A stretch of DNA of 64,000 nt from Parapedobacter pyrenivorans (GCF_014636865.1 NZ_BMER01000001.1:1290718-1354717), one strand, 5' to 3'; positions 1 through 9,931 are shown, numbered from the stretch's first letter. Notes: generated by a model not told the origin, from the sequence alone. Made by a program: numbers and translations.

Positions 1-448
1 TGATCACATTGGCGGGATCTTTTGCCGCTTCACTGTACGGGATGTCGCCATAAGCATCGGTCATACGCTGATAAAGAAACGCATTCCAGATCCGGGCAAT
101 GGCCACCTGGTTGCTTTTTCGAGGATCAGGAGCGGCTAGCCTGATCAGTTCATTTAAATTGACAATAAACCGGCGATAATAATTGAAGGGATTGGCACAG
201 TCGCAAGGGAGAAAAATGTCACCTGTTTCTTCATAGGCGACATAACCGGCATATTCTCTGATAGACCACGGCGTGTTCGGGCCGAAATATTCAAAAACAG
301 AATGCTTCAGTGACCACGTAAGCAGCATCTCCGGTTTTAAATTTTCCTCTTTTATCATCGCGGGATTCGTATTAATCTCCTCGAAATTTTGGGTGCACGA
401 ACCACCCAATAAAGCGATCAGTGCAAGCTGTAAATATCTCTTTTTCAT
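1..448 (-). CDS. SusD/RagB-like outer-membrane lipoprotein, N-terminal part
   Basis: This is the first 149 codons of a surface glycan-binding lipoprotein; the rest lies outside the window. The start MKKRYLQLAL leads into a lipobox LLGGSC with the lipidated cysteine at residue 18. The mature protein opens with the phrase FEEINTNP, typical of the SusD_2 type of SusD proteins, and later reads AYGDIPYSEA, another family hallmark. It lies 23 bases downstream of the SusC receptor and is certainly its partner: SusD caps SusC and hands over oligosaccharides. Identification rests on these motifs and position, since the C-terminus is unseen. Confidence 0.9.
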   Translation of the reverse strand, partial: MKKRYLQLALIALLGGSCTQNFEEINTNPAMIKEENLKPEMLLTWSLKHSVFEYFGPNTPWSIREYAGYVAYEETGDIFLPCDCANPFNYYRRFIVNLNELIRLAAPDPRKSNQVAIARIWNAFLYQRMTDAYGDIPYSEAAKDPANVI

Positions 449-471
449 GTTAAACAAGATCATATGATAAA

Positions 472-3400
472 TTATAACGCAAATGATAGATTGAAGCCAA
501 ACGTCCTTGTCGTTGGAAGTGTTGCTACTTCATACCCCTGCGCCGCTGAATTAGGAGCAAAAGCGCCTTCGGGTGTAATCCCCATCTGCTTCATTTGCGG
601 GTCGCGTTTGAGGTAAAACAGGTTCCGGCCTACCAAAGACAATTTAACACTATTGAAAGGTGTTTTCGCCAAGAAACCCGGCCTAAACGCATACCCTAAT
701 GTTAACTCCCGCAATGCAATGTAATCGGCATCCAACACAAAATCCTCTCCGACGTTTCCCCACGCCCGCTGTGCGTAGTAGTCTTGAGAAGTTAGCACGA
801 TATCACTTTGCTTATACGTGCCATCTTCCTGCAAGATAACCCCGTCATTGATCAGGTTTTCCCTATCGCTGGTGAATACACCGGTTCCTTTGCGTGTCTG
901 CTGATCTTTACTGAACGAATAGACCTGTCCGCCCAAGCGGATATCGAACAGCCCACTTAGCGAAAGGCCTTTATAAGCAAACGTGCTCGTCAACCCACCA
1001 AGAAAATCAGGTTGAATATTCCCCAAAACCACTTGCTCTGCGGCACGTTGAACAATACCCGTTTCGCCAAGCAACAAGCGGCCGTCATCCGTACGGAGAA
1101 ACGGGAACCCGACGATATTACCATAGGCTTCACCAACTCTCGCCTCTATTCGTCCGTTTGCGTTATCAATCAGTACGTGCGTCGAAATATTTGGAGCCAA
1201 CGAAATGACTTTTGAACGGTTTCTTGAAAAGTTCAGTGAAAGATCCCAGCGGAAATTGCCTATCGCAAGCGGTGTTCCGTTAACCAGTAACTCAACGCCA
1301 TGGTTTCGTATTTCACCTGCATTGATTACGCGTGTAGCGTAGCCCGTGGCCATCGATACCTGAACCGGTAAGATCTGGTTTTTGGTGGATTGCGAATAAT
1401 AGGTGAAATCGATCGCCAACCGGTTCTTAAAAAACCTCAACTCGGTGCCGGCTTCATAGCCGGTAGTCAGCTCATTCTTCAAGTCAATAAGCGGCACCTG
1501 GCTGCGCAATGTGGCATACGGCAACCCCGCTCCATATCCCACCATGTCAAGGGCGTAGCCGCCAGTCGTTTGAAAGGGCAACGCATCGTTACCCGCCTGC
1601 GCAACAGAGAGCCGAATTTTACCGAAAGACAATACCGGGTTGTTGCTCATGCCAAGCGCGTCCGTGAAGACGAAACTCGCGGCAACGGATGGATAGAAAA
1701 ACGAATTGTTGTTTAGTCCCAAGGTGGACGACCAGTCGTTCCGCCCGGTGATGTCCAAAAACAAATAGTCTTTAAAGCCGACCTGCCCCGCGAAGTATAC
1801 GGAATTCATCTGTTTCCGACTCAACGAATTCCGCGGCGTTACCAGCTGCGCATTGCTGATGTGATACACGTAGGGGATATTCAGATTCTGTCCGTCTAAT
1901 CCGACAACCTCCTGTTTACGATTTAAGTGGTTTGCACCCACAGAAAAATACCCTTTGAAATTTTCCGACAGGTCGCCATTTGCAGTTAATAACAGGTCGA
2001 AATTTTCTTCCTTTACATGCCAGGTGGTGTTGCTCACCGTCCCAGGCATTAAATTGGCAGGTGGAGAATTGGTTCCCTTGCGGTCGAAGCGAACATCCGT
2101 ATAAAAATCGGTTCCGGCCCGTGCCTGCAAACTCAGCCAATCTGAAAAGGCGTACCTGCCCATCAGCATACCGATAACCCGATCCCTCTTATCCTCGTTT
2201 AGGAATTCGTTAACAATCCAATATGGATTGTAAGGCGTTCCGCTTTTCCAGTTCACCATGGTTCCATCTTCCTTCTTGTAGTCTTTCAGCCAATCTAGGT
2301 CGACGAAACGGGGTGTCAGGTAGAGGCTGTAGGCCGGATTTTGCGTAGTCAAACCGGTCGATTGCCGGTTTTCGCCGGTCTGGCGGATGTAATTTATTTT
2401 TCCTTCAACAAAAAGCTTATCCGTAATATTCGATGTCGCTCTTAAATTGATGGTCTGCCTGTCTAATTTATTGTTTGGCAGAATGCCCGTATTCCGCATA
2501 TCGGATACCGATAGTCGGAACGCATTCTTATCGCCCCCTCCAGAAACGGCAATCGTGTTTGTGAATGTCTTTCCGGTTTCAAAAAAATCACGGATATTAT
2601 CGGCAGGCTGTGGTGAGTACGGTCTGGGGCTCCATTCCGGCATGTACGTGTACATAATCAGCTGCCCGTCCAGCGGCCCCCCAAATTGATCACCATTTCC
2701 CGTCTGTGCGGGATAAGTCGTGCCTTCATACTCCATCGATCCAAAACCGTTGGTGCCACCATACCCCACCCCCCACTTGTCCTGCATGGTTGGGATCACA
2801 TTGATGGTTTCCATGACAAAATTGGAATTGAATTCAACGCCGATGCCTTTCCGGCCTCTACCGCTTTTGGTGGTGATTAAAATGACGCCGTTTGCTCCGC
2901 GTGCGCCATAGAGTGCCGCACCGGCGGGGCCTTTCAGCACAGACATTTCCGCAACATCGTCCGGATTGATGTTATTGATACCGTCACCAAAATCCTTACC
3001 GCCGAAGATACCGGCCTGATCCAGCGATTGATTGTCAATAGGTACGCCATCTACCACATACAGGGGTTGATTTTCACCAGCAATCGAGCTGCTGCCTCGG
3101 ATCACCACGAACGATGATGAACCTGCCCCGCCTGTTGTTGGGCTTACATGTACGCCGGCCACCTTACCTTTCAGGGAATTGGCGATGTTTGATTCCCGTG
3201 CTTCCGTAACGGTCGACAGGTCGACTTCCTGGATAGCATAACCTAAAGCTTTCTTTTCCCGTTCGATACCAAGCGCCGTCACCAGAACTTCGCCGATTTC
3301 CGTAGCGCCCTCCTGCAATTCCACATGGATTACCGTGCGGTTATTGATGGGTACCTGCTGCGTTACAAAGCCGACGTACGACACCACCAACATACTGCTG

Positions 3401-3606
3401 CCGGACGCCGCTGTTATCGAATAGGTCCCGTCTTGATTTGTCTGTACGGCAGTCGACGTGCCTGCAACCTGTACGGAAGCACCAACAACCGGTTGGCCAT
3501 TTGCCGTAACCCGACCAGAAATCGCCTGCTGTGCTTTACCATAAAGCGAAAAGCAACAAGCAATCAGCGTTACCGTCCATAATTTGTTGAGTAGTTTCAT
3601 TTTCAT
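472..3606 (-). CDS. SusC/RagA-family TonB-dependent outer-membrane receptor
   Basis: This 1044-residue protein is an outer-membrane importer energised by TonB. It has a signal peptide ending near KAQQ, then a carboxypeptidase-regulatory-like domain (about residues 28-105), then the plug domain, which contains the SusC signatures VDGVPIDNQ, GPAGAALYGARGANGV and LITTKSGRG (about residues 180-250), then a long beta barrel ending in an aromatic-rich strand FGFNLSFAL. It pairs with the SusD gene just downstream. The genes upstream in the same direction encode GalNAc-directed enzymes, which suggests that it imports GalNAc-containing oligosaccharides. That substrate is inferred from neighbours only. 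Confidence 0.95.
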   Translation of the reverse strand: MKMKLLNKLWTVTLIACCFSLYGKAQQAISGRVTANGQPVVGASVQVAGTSTAVQTNQDGTYSITAASGSSMLVVSYVGFVTQQVPINNRTVIHVELQEGATEIGEVLVTALGIEREKKALGYAIQEVDLSTVTEARESNIANSLKGKVAGVHVSPTTGGAGSSSFVVIRGSSSIAGENQPLYVVDGVPIDNQSLDQAGIFGGKDFGDGINNINPDDVAEMSVLKGPAGAALYGARGANGVILITTKSGRGRKGIGVEFNSNFVMETINVIPTMQDKWGVGYGGTNGFGSMEYEGTTYPAQTGNGDQFGGPLDGQLIMYTYMPEWSPRPYSPQPADNIRDFFETGKTFTNTIAVSGGGDKNAFRLSVSDMRNTGILPNNKLDRQTINLRATSNITDKLFVEGKINYIRQTGENRQSTGLTTQNPAYSLYLTPRFVDLDWLKDYKKEDGTMVNWKSGTPYNPYWIVNEFLNEDKRDRVIGMLMGRYAFSDWLSLQARAGTDFYTDVRFDRKGTNSPPANLMPGTVSNTTWHVKEENFDLLLTANGDLSENFKGYFSVGANHLNRKQEVVGLDGQNLNIPYVYHISNAQLVTPRNSLSRKQMNSVYFAGQVGFKDYLFLDITGRNDWSSTLGLNNNSFFYPSVAASFVFTDALGMSNNPVLSFGKIRLSVAQAGNDALPFQTTGGYALDMVGYGAGLPYATLRSQVPLIDLKNELTTGYEAGTELRFFKNRLAIDFTYYSQSTKNQILPVQVSMATGYATRVINAGEIRNHGVELLVNGTPLAIGNFRWDLSLNFSRNRSKVISLAPNISTHVLIDNANGRIEARVGEAYGNIVGFPFLRTDDGRLLLGETGIVQRAAEQVVLGNIQPDFLGGLTSTFAYKGLSLSGLFDIRLGGQVYSFSKDQQTRKGTGVFTSDRENLINDGVILQEDGTYKQSDIVLTSQDYYAQRAWGNVGEDFVLDADYIALRELTLGYAFRPGFLAKTPFNSVKLSLVGRNLFYLKRDPQMKQMGITPEGAFAPNSAAQGYEVATLPTTRTFGFNLSFAL

Positions 3607-3671
3607 TTCATAATAGTTTTACGTGTAAAACATGGTTAATTGATTGTCGTGTTAACGGAATACGTGTATGG

Positions 3672-4658
3672 TTAATAATCAGGTAATGGCGAAGTGAAAT
3701 AGGCTTCGATTTGCTCGGCGGTCGGCTGCTTCAAGGGTCGTACGATCCGAAAGCCCACAAATGACGCATCCGTCAACCACCAATCGCTCTTGGGAATCTG
3801 GGGGTCGCGTTGTTTCCATTCGGGCCGCGATTGTCCGCGTGCGGCAGAGCGCAATGCCGGTGCCGGCGCCTCCCAATGCCCGCCACGCACCGCGTGCGGA
3901 TAAAGGCGGGTAGCCTTCGCCCACGGGTTCTTCGTATCGGTCCGGGTACGGTAAAAATCGGGTACGTATTGATCCAGTGTCCATTCGGCCACATTGCCGT
4001 GCATGTCATGCAAGCCCCAGGCGTTCGGCTTTCGGGTACCCACTTTATGGTATTTCCCACCGCTGTTTCCCAGGTACCAAGCGTAGGCACCAAGCTGTTT
4101 CGCATCCGACCCAAAACCATAGGCAGTTTGGGTGCCGGCCCTGCAGGCATATTCCCACTCCGCTTCGGTCGGAAGCCGGTGGAATTTACCGGTCTTCGCC
4201 GTCAGCCATTTGCAATAAGCCAATGCCGCGTATTGCGTCATATTCACAGCTGGAAATCCACTTTTCCCCATGCCAAAACTCATGTCCATGAAGGGTGGCG
4301 TGGGGCGCGTTACGCCGTCAACAAGCGGATGCCTCGCATCGGGCATCTTTTTAACGGTTGCTTGCTTTTCCAATTCAGCATAGACAAACAGTTCATATTC
4401 GTCCCAAGTCACTTCGAATTTACCCATCCAGAAAGCGTCGACCGCCACCGTCCTTGCCGGTCCCTCATCGGTGTTCCTTCCGTTTTCGGAGGCAGGGCTT
4501 CCCATTTGGAAAGTGCCCTTCGGGATCGCTACCATGTCAAAGGTGACCGTTGTGCCGGGAATGGTCGCCACATACGAGTCCATCCCCTGAAAAGAAGGGT
4601 GCCAAACGCAAAACAGGGCTGAAGACGTGAGCCTAATAAGGGTAACGGCGGTTATCAT
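3672..4658 (-). CDS. SUMF1/formylglycine-generating-enzyme-fold exported protein lacking the active-site cysteines
   Basis: The 328-residue protein has the FGE-sulfatase fold: MVAIPKGTFQMGS near residue 42, the RLPTEAEWEYACRAG block, then GLHDMHGNVAEWT, RGGHW and a final GFRIVRP. True formylglycine-generating enzymes carry two cysteines just after the RGGS(Y/W) block; here that stretch reads RGGHWEAPAPALRSAARG with no cysteine. It is therefore probably a binding or structural member of the fold, or an enzyme with different chemistry, and not a sulfatase activator. No sulfatase gene is visible in the window. Its ATG overlaps the stop of the GH20 gene (ATGA), so translation is coupled. An N-terminal hydrophobic stretch suggests export. 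Confidence 0.85.
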   Translation of the reverse strand: MITAVTLIRLTSSALFCVWHPSFQGMDSYVATIPGTTVTFDMVAIPKGTFQMGSPASENGRNTDEGPARTVAVDAFWMGKFEVTWDEYELFVYAELEKQATVKKMPDARHPLVDGVTRPTPPFMDMSFGMGKSGFPAVNMTQYAALAYCKWLTAKTGKFHRLPTEAEWEYACRAGTQTAYGFGSDAKQLGAYAWYLGNSGGKYHKVGTRKPNAWGLHDMHGNVAEWTLDQYVPDFYRTRTDTKNPWAKATRLYPHAVRGGHWEAPAPALRSAARGQSRPEWKQRDPQIPKSDWWLTDASFVGFRIVRPLKQPTAEQIEAYFTSPLPDY

Positions 4659-6928
4659 TTTAAGTATATTTGCTCCGGTTTGACGATACGCTCGTAAAAA
4701 AGGTCCCGATAAGCGGTCAGTTTATCCAAGTAGTTTTCCAGTCCCAAAAGCTGCTCGTCATAGATGTGATAAGTCAGATCGGGCGTCCGGTTTGCAAAAT
4801 GGCGGGCACGGTCTTGCTGGAAGAAATATTCCTTTTCTTCCGTATCCATCCCCTTGGGCAGACGCGTTTTTTCCCAAACGCCAACCAAGTAGTCAAACAC
4901 TTCCTTGCGCCTCGCCAATTGATTGTTCACCGTAGCGTGCGCTTGATCCAAGTGATAAAGGGTGGAATCGAGATCGAGGAACCGTTGTTGGTGCGCCTTC
5001 GTAATCGAATGCTCAAGGGAAGACAGGTCGAGGTAGGTTTTTGCGGTATGTTCAATCAGCTTAGCTAGGGATGTGAATACCTCGAAATCGTACTTATTAT
5101 CGATGTCGGCGATTAAATTATTTTCGCAAATCTGCAATGCGCGTTCCATTTTCCCTAGAAATTCATTCGCGAGGGTCACCCGGTGCGCATACTCCGTGTT
5201 CCAATACGGGTTGTATTCCAGCACATCCGTTCGCGGCAGATCGGGGATATGGGTTTTACCGATTTCGCCGTGGTGCCAGACATTGCGTTCAAAACTCTCC
5301 TGATAAAAATAGGCGCCTTCATTGAGCAGCAGAAACAGCTCCTCCATGTCGGTAACGTCGTCGCCGTAATAATTTCGGAAGTACTTCGCGGTAAATTCCG
5401 CGAGTGACTGATCTGAACGTGCATTCCATGAAAATTCGGCCGCGGTGATGAAGCGCAACATCCAGGTTTGGTTGTGGAGGCCCGAGTCGTCCCACGACGT
5501 ACAGATCATGCCGTCAAATAGGTTTTCGCCCAAACGCGAGCGGAAGAAATGATAGGAATGTTCCAAACTGCCCTCGATAACCTGGGGATTATTGCGCATG
5601 GCTCCCTTCTTTCGGTGAAAATAAGGTACGAAAAGGCATTCGATTCCCGCATTCGGGTCATAAGCAAAAAGCTGAAAGCCCAGCGCTTTTGCCTGCCGTG
5701 CGTATTTCAGATCCGGCGTTTCATAGCCGTAGGCTTCCGTCAATACAATTCCCTCATGCGGGGTAACCTTGTACTGCGGGGATAATTCCTGCCCCACACC
5801 TTCGTCGGTCGTCACGTCCCGCGTCCAGCCCATCGGCCTTTCCCAAACCATAACCTCGCGCCCCGTTTTCTGCAAATGCCGGGCGCTTTTTTCAACAAAC
5901 AGGTGATACAAGCCATTCCGCCCGATTTCCTTTGCTTTTTCGCGCGTTGTGGGGCCTTTCCCTAATTCAAATGTTTCGTCCGAGCCAATGTGGATGTATC
6001 GCGAGCCCGGAGTAGCTTCCATCGCATCGGCCCAAAGATCGAATAGCAAATCATAAGACCCCTCATTCAACGGATCGAATTCCCAATTGGAAGCGGGGAT
6101 TTCCCGCAGATGCGCGTATTGGGGCCACTTCAGGATAAAGCTCACATGACCCAGCCCTTGCACCAACGGCACGATCTGTACGTGATAGTTCTGTGCATAC
6201 CGGGTAATCTCCTGCATTTCTTGCATGGTGAACGCTCCCGGTGCTCCGATTTCGGGATGGCTGGGATAGGCGAATTTATCTTCCCACTCCCACACCAATA
6301 GGTTTATCTTGTATTTGGCCAAATCGCGAATGAACCCTTCGACGTATTCACGTGTGTCCTGATGGTGTTTGGTGTCATAATGGATGGCCCGATTAGCGGT
6401 ATGCGGCCAGTCCTTGATGGCCATGCCCAGTACAAAGGGAGATGTGCCATCGCCCGATTGAATAAGTTGGCAAAGTGTCTGCACGCCGTAAAACAAACCC
6501 GGTTCACCCGAAGCGCTAACGGTTATGCGCTTGCTCGTTACCTGCAATTGGTAACCTTGATTCCCGTGCTTCTTCTCTGTATCGCTTTTCGTCAATACGA
6601 TATGTGCGCTGCGGCGATTGGTTGTCAATTCCGTGCTGATGTTCCAGCGATCGCTCAATTGACGCCGCAGCTCGCCGGTAGCAAACTTGTCCTTTTCAGT
6701 TGCATCGTGGTCGATAGCAATGGTTAACGGATTTGGAAGATTGAATGTTTCTCCGGTAAGCCGAACTTCTTGCGGGTAGGGGATTAATGTAATGCCGGCT
6801 TTATAAAGCGGTGTGTCTCCTTGGGTTAGGAAAGGCAACAATAAATTCACAATGAAAAGTAAAGCGGGGACGATTACCCTGTTTGCGTTTTTAAAACAGG
6901 TCTTTTTCAAGCAGCGGTTTCCTTTCAT
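4655..6928 (-). CDS. Glycoside hydrolase family 20 beta-N-acetylhexosaminidase
   Basis: This 757-residue exported enzyme should remove terminal beta-linked GlcNAc or GalNAc in the periplasm by substrate-assisted catalysis. An N-terminal hydrophobic signal (residues 17-36) is followed by a GH20b-like domain (about 45-170) and the catalytic TIM barrel, which begins at RAIHYDTKHH and carries the family catalytic pair Asp317-Glu318 in HIGSDETF. The catalytic Asp-Glu pair and the HVSFILKWPQYAHLREIP stretch match the family. A C-terminal helical domain of roughly 250 residues follows. A good Bacteroidota promoter lies about 50 bases upstream, so this gene probably begins its own transcript with the SUMF-like, SusC and SusD genes. 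Confidence 0.92.
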   Translation of the reverse strand: MKGNRCLKKTCFKNANRVIVPALLFIVNLLLPFLTQGDTPLYKAGITLIPYPQEVRLTGETFNLPNPLTIAIDHDATEKDKFATGELRRQLSDRWNISTELTTNRRSAHIVLTKSDTEKKHGNQGYQLQVTSKRITVSASGEPGLFYGVQTLCQLIQSGDGTSPFVLGMAIKDWPHTANRAIHYDTKHHQDTREYVEGFIRDLAKYKINLLVWEWEDKFAYPSHPEIGAPGAFTMQEMQEITRYAQNYHVQIVPLVQGLGHVSFILKWPQYAHLREIPASNWEFDPLNEGSYDLLFDLWADAMEATPGSRYIHIGSDETFELGKGPTTREKAKEIGRNGLYHLFVEKSARHLQKTGREVMVWERPMGWTRDVTTDEGVGQELSPQYKVTPHEGIVLTEAYGYETPDLKYARQAKALGFQLFAYDPNAGIECLFVPYFHRKKGAMRNNPQVIEGSLEHSYHFFRSRLGENLFDGMICTSWDDSGLHNQTWMLRFITAAEFSWNARSDQSLAEFTAKYFRNYYGDDVTDMEELFLLLNEGAYFYQESFERNVWHHGEIGKTHIPDLPRTDVLEYNPYWNTEYAHRVTLANEFLGKMERALQICENNLIADIDNKYDFEVFTSLAKLIEHTAKTYLDLSSLEHSITKAHQQRFLDLDSTLYHLDQAHATVNNQLARRKEVFDYLVGVWEKTRLPKGMDTEEKEYFFQQDRARHFANRTPDLTYHIYDEQLLGLENYLDKLTAYRDLFYERIVKPEQIYLK

Positions 6929-6977
6929 AATTTACTTTTTCTGTTGACTGGCGGATATTGACGACTATCCAATAATC

Positions 6978-7010
6978 AAATATAGATAAAATCTTTTGTT
7001 TTAAGCAAAA
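6978..7010 (-). promoter_or_regulatory. Promoter of the GH20-SusC-SusD transcript
   Basis: On the minus strand the sequence shows TTTG (7010-7007), 21 bases, then TATATTTG (6985-6978), matching the Bacteroidota consensus TTTG-N19..21-TAnnTTTG. It sits about 50 bases upstream of the GH20 start codon. A CTTTCG element at 7025-7030, just upstream, recurs near the DeoR gene and could be a regulator site. Confidence 0.6.
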
Positions 7011-7170
7011 ATTATTTATTTTTTCTTTCGTAACCTTTGTTTTCTATCGGGGCGCGTTGCTATAAAAGCATATATCCTTTCTTTGAGAAGGGCTGATTAG
7101 CCTTATTACGTGAAAGAAATCCGACAAAAGAATGATGCCTTACGGTTATGAAGGGCAGGCGAAGCGATAC

Positions 7171-8526
7171 TCAAAGCGCGAATATCGGTTTACGGTTTTT
7201 CCATTTTCCCCGTGTAAAGTCCGGAATCTTAACCGGGGCGGATCCTTGGGTGATGGACTGCGCTGATAAAGGTCCGATAACAGACCACGCCGCTGCATCG
7301 TAAACATCCATTGGTGGCGTTGCCTGTTCCCGGATGGCATCTACAAATTCCTTGATCACAAAATAGTCAATACCGTCATGCCCTGTTTTTTCGGCTTCGG
7401 GTCCGAACTCCTTCCACAGGCGGTGGTCGTATTGCTCAAGGTAAGGCTCAAAGGATTCCCATTTGTGATCCTCCGATTCGTGTTCGATGTAGATCTCGTT
7501 GGGTTCGTACTCATTCTTATACCGCCATATGCCTTTGGTGGCCTGCACGGTGTATCCAAGCGAGTATGGACGGGGCAAGTTGGTGTCGTGGGTTATGGTA
7601 ATTGTTTCACCGTTGATGCATTTGATCATCGTACGCACCACATCGCCGAGTTTGAAAGCCACGTCGGCGTTCGGGTGGTTTTTACCGCCATTGTCAACGA
7701 TGTAATTATGGAGTCCCCTGCTTTTGGTGGCCATAGAGACCAGGTAGTCAAACTGATTTCCCCGGTTGATATCGACCATTTCCGCCATCGGTCCCAGTCC
7801 ATGGGTGGGATACAGGTCGCCGTTGCGCTCCACTGCGTGCTGGGTACGCCAGCGTGCTTCGCTGAAGCCCTTTTCGCCGAATTCCACGCCACCGCCATAC
7901 GGTTGCTTGCCGTTATTGAATTTAACATGCCGAAGATCATGCAGGTATCCGCCTTCCAACTGGATGATTTCACCTAGTCGACCTTGTCTAACCATATTCA
8001 GGACAGCCAAGATATCCCGCCGGTAGCATGCATTCTCTAGGATCATGCAATGGCTTCCCGTCGATTCGTGCGCATCGACCAGCTTCCAGGTTTCCGCTAC
8101 AGTAATGGACGCCGGGACTTCAAGGCCGGCATATTTCCCAGCTTTCATCACGGCCACTGCCATCGGCACGTGCCATTCCCAGGGGGTCGATATAATAACG
8201 CCATCCAAGTCATCACGTCGGACGAGGTTCTCAAAATCGTGCTCGCCGTCGGTATAGCTTTTCGCTTCCGGCAATCCGGCTTTCCTCAGGATACGCTGTG
8301 TCTCCGCGATGGCATCCTGATCGATGTCGCATATGGCGGGTATGTCGACGCCGGGAATCATCAAGGCGCTTGCTACATGGGCCCGCCCACGCAACCCTAC
8401 GCCAATGAAGCCTAGCCGGATTTTTTTCATGGGCCTCCCCAGTGTAAACTGGGGAGGCAGTAATGCGGCCCCAGCGAAAGCCATGGCGCCGTGTTTGATA
8501 AATGTTCGTCTCGGAATATGTTTCAT
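7171..8526 (-). CDS. GH109-type NAD-dependent alpha-N-acetylgalactosaminidase (Gfo/Idh/MocA fold)
   Basis: The 451-residue protein opens with a Tat signal (RRTFIKHGAMAFAG) and a Rossmann motif GFIGVGLRGRAHV. Family GH109 cleaves terminal alpha-GalNAc with a tightly bound NAD through an oxidation-elimination mechanism. From my recollection of characterised GH109 enzymes, the segments CYRRDILAVLNMVRQGRLGE, PYGGGVEFGEKGFSEARWRT, NGDLYPTHGLGP, GGKNHPNADV, THDTNLPRPYSLGY and PPMDVYDAAAWSVI match that family closely, much better than generic oxidoreductases. Tat export fits folding with a nucleotide cofactor before reaching the periplasm. Together with GH20 and the AgaS pathway it defines the locus as GalNAc-directed. 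A search against CAZy GH109 would settle the call. Confidence 0.88.
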   Translation of the reverse strand: MKHIPRRTFIKHGAMAFAGAALLPPQFTLGRPMKKIRLGFIGVGLRGRAHVASALMIPGVDIPAICDIDQDAIAETQRILRKAGLPEAKSYTDGEHDFENLVRRDDLDGVIISTPWEWHVPMAVAVMKAGKYAGLEVPASITVAETWKLVDAHESTGSHCMILENACYRRDILAVLNMVRQGRLGEIIQLEGGYLHDLRHVKFNNGKQPYGGGVEFGEKGFSEARWRTQHAVERNGDLYPTHGLGPMAEMVDINRGNQFDYLVSMATKSRGLHNYIVDNGGKNHPNADVAFKLGDVVRTMIKCINGETITITHDTNLPRPYSLGYTVQATKGIWRYKNEYEPNEIYIEHESEDHKWESFEPYLEQYDHRLWKEFGPEAEKTGHDGIDYFVIKEFVDAIREQATPPMDVYDAAAWSVIGPLSAQSITQGSAPVKIPDFTRGKWKNRKPIFAL

Positions 8527-8596
8527 CTGTTTGATTTTTTGTTTCAGTTGTCAGCACTTGTCCGCGTTGGCGGGATGGAGCCTTTACAGGCCACCG

Positions 8597-9931
8597 TCAT
8601 CGGCGATCCGTTTGCTTTGGCTGCAGCAGCGAAAGGACTGCTGCACTCATGGTTTTCACGCCGGTGGGTATGCTTGGGCCGGGCTCCGGAACGTACAACG
8701 ACCCGTGCAGCGGTGGCAATATCAGTTGGCCGGCAGCTGCCGCGGCCACGCGGTCTGGATGTACGGTGCCTAGCGAATAAATCATCGTGGGTATGGGCGG
8801 CTGCTCCCGTCCGTACCGTGCAAAATCCTCACCTACGAGTTCCCGGGGAAGCTCCAGCACATGCTGTTCGCCCAGTGTTTGGCGGAATACCGATGCCAGT
8901 TGCGCGGTCAACTTCGGATCGTTATACATGGAGGGGAAAAACTCGCCGTCATGCTTGATTTGTGGATATTCTTCCGGGGTCAGTCCCGCCGCATGCGCCT
9001 CGCCGTCACAAACGCGCTTTATTGCGTTCAAGAGGTGTTGGCGCGTCTGGTCTTCAAATGTGCGGACCGTAAGAGCGAGTTCCACTTCACTGGGGATGAT
9101 GTTGCTGCGTGATCCGCCGTGAATGGAGCCTACACTGATGACCGCCGGTTCGGTCGGCGCGATCTCCCGGCTAATGATCGACTGGAGCGACAAGACAATC
9201 TTTGACGTCAACACGATCGGATCAATAGTCTGTTGCGGGGCGGCTCCATGCCCCCCTCGGCCCTTCACCGCGATATGGAGGTTGTCAATGCTCGCTAAAA
9301 ACATGCCTGCATGATACCCTACCGTACCCGCGGGCAGTGTCGAGCTGACATGGAGAGCGAGTGCATAATCCGGTCTTGGAAATCGCGTAAATAACCCGTC
9401 GGCGAGCATGGCTTTGGCACCGATGCCAGTCTCTTCGGCAGGCTGTGCAACAAAAACAACGGTGCCGCGCCACCGGTCCCGAAGCTTCGATACAACCGAC
9501 GCCGTACCTTTCCATACCGTCATGTGAACGTCGTGCCCACATGCATGCATGACACCGGGTGTCTTACTGGCGTAAGGAACGTTCGTAAGTTCCTCAATAG
9601 GAAGCGCGTCCATATCGGTCCGCACCATAACCACGGGTCCGTCGCCATTTTCCATCACCCCTACCACGCCATATCCACCTACCCGCTCGGTGACGTCGAA
9701 GCCCAGCGCGCGCAGCTCATCGGCGAGCAGCCGTGAGGTCTCCTTTTCCTGTTCCGAAAGCTCCGGGTGTTGATGTAACTGCTGGTATAAGGCAATCAGT
9801 TCTGGGGTTTCGGCTTGTACGATTTCAGCGATTCCGCTGGATTGGGGTTGCGCCGCCGCGTGCAGGCAAAATATCATTGCCGAAACCAAGCAACGGAAAC
9901 ATATGTTGATATGAGGTGTCATGAGGTTCAA
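8597..9931 (-). CDS. Exported M20-family amidohydrolase (N-acyl amino acid / hippurate hydrolase type)
   Basis: This 444-residue zinc peptidase-fold enzyme hydrolyses N-acyl bonds. A signal peptide ends around CLHAAAQ (residue 28). Metal and catalytic residues are present: the ACGHDVH motif (Cys131, His133, Asp134), the glutamate pair in QPAEETG (166-167), LHVSST, and the C-terminal histidine in LPPLHGSLY. It is predicted to be periplasmic, unlike most relatives, which are cytoplasmic. It is followed by the GH109 gene and preceded, with a 4-base overlap, by the DUF1080 gene. In this setting it may remove an N-acyl group, possibly an acetyl or an amino-acid substituent on an amino sugar. That role is an inference. 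Confidence 0.85.
   Translation of the reverse strand: MNLMTPHINICFRCLVSAMIFCLHAAAQPQSSGIAEIVQAETPELIALYQQLHQHPELSEQEKETSRLLADELRALGFDVTERVGGYGVVGVMENGDGPVVMVRTDMDALPIEELTNVPYASKTPGVMHACGHDVHMTVWKGTASVVSKLRDRWRGTVVFVAQPAEETGIGAKAMLADGLFTRFPRPDYALALHVSSTLPAGTVGYHAGMFLASIDNLHIAVKGRGGHGAAPQQTIDPIVLTSKIVLSLQSIISREIAPTEPAVISVGSIHGGSRSNIIPSEVELALTVRTFEDQTRQHLLNAIKRVCDGEAHAAGLTPEEYPQIKHDGEFFPSMYNDPKLTAQLASVFRQTLGEQHVLELPRELVGEDFARYGREQPPIPTMIYSLGTVHPDRVAAAAAGQLILPPLHGSLYVPEPGPSIPTGVKTMSAAVLSLLQPKQTDRR

Noticed and set aside
3810-4622. 270-residue plus-strand open frame
   Set aside because: Antisense shadow of the SUMF1-fold gene with basic, low-complexity translation.
3672-4658. Formylglycine-generating sulfatase activator
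   Set aside because: Both active-site cysteines are missing and no sulfatase gene is in the window.
8324-8958. Plus-strand open frames of 149 and 155 residues
   Set aside because: Antisense to the GH109 and M20 genes, with no recognisable motifs.
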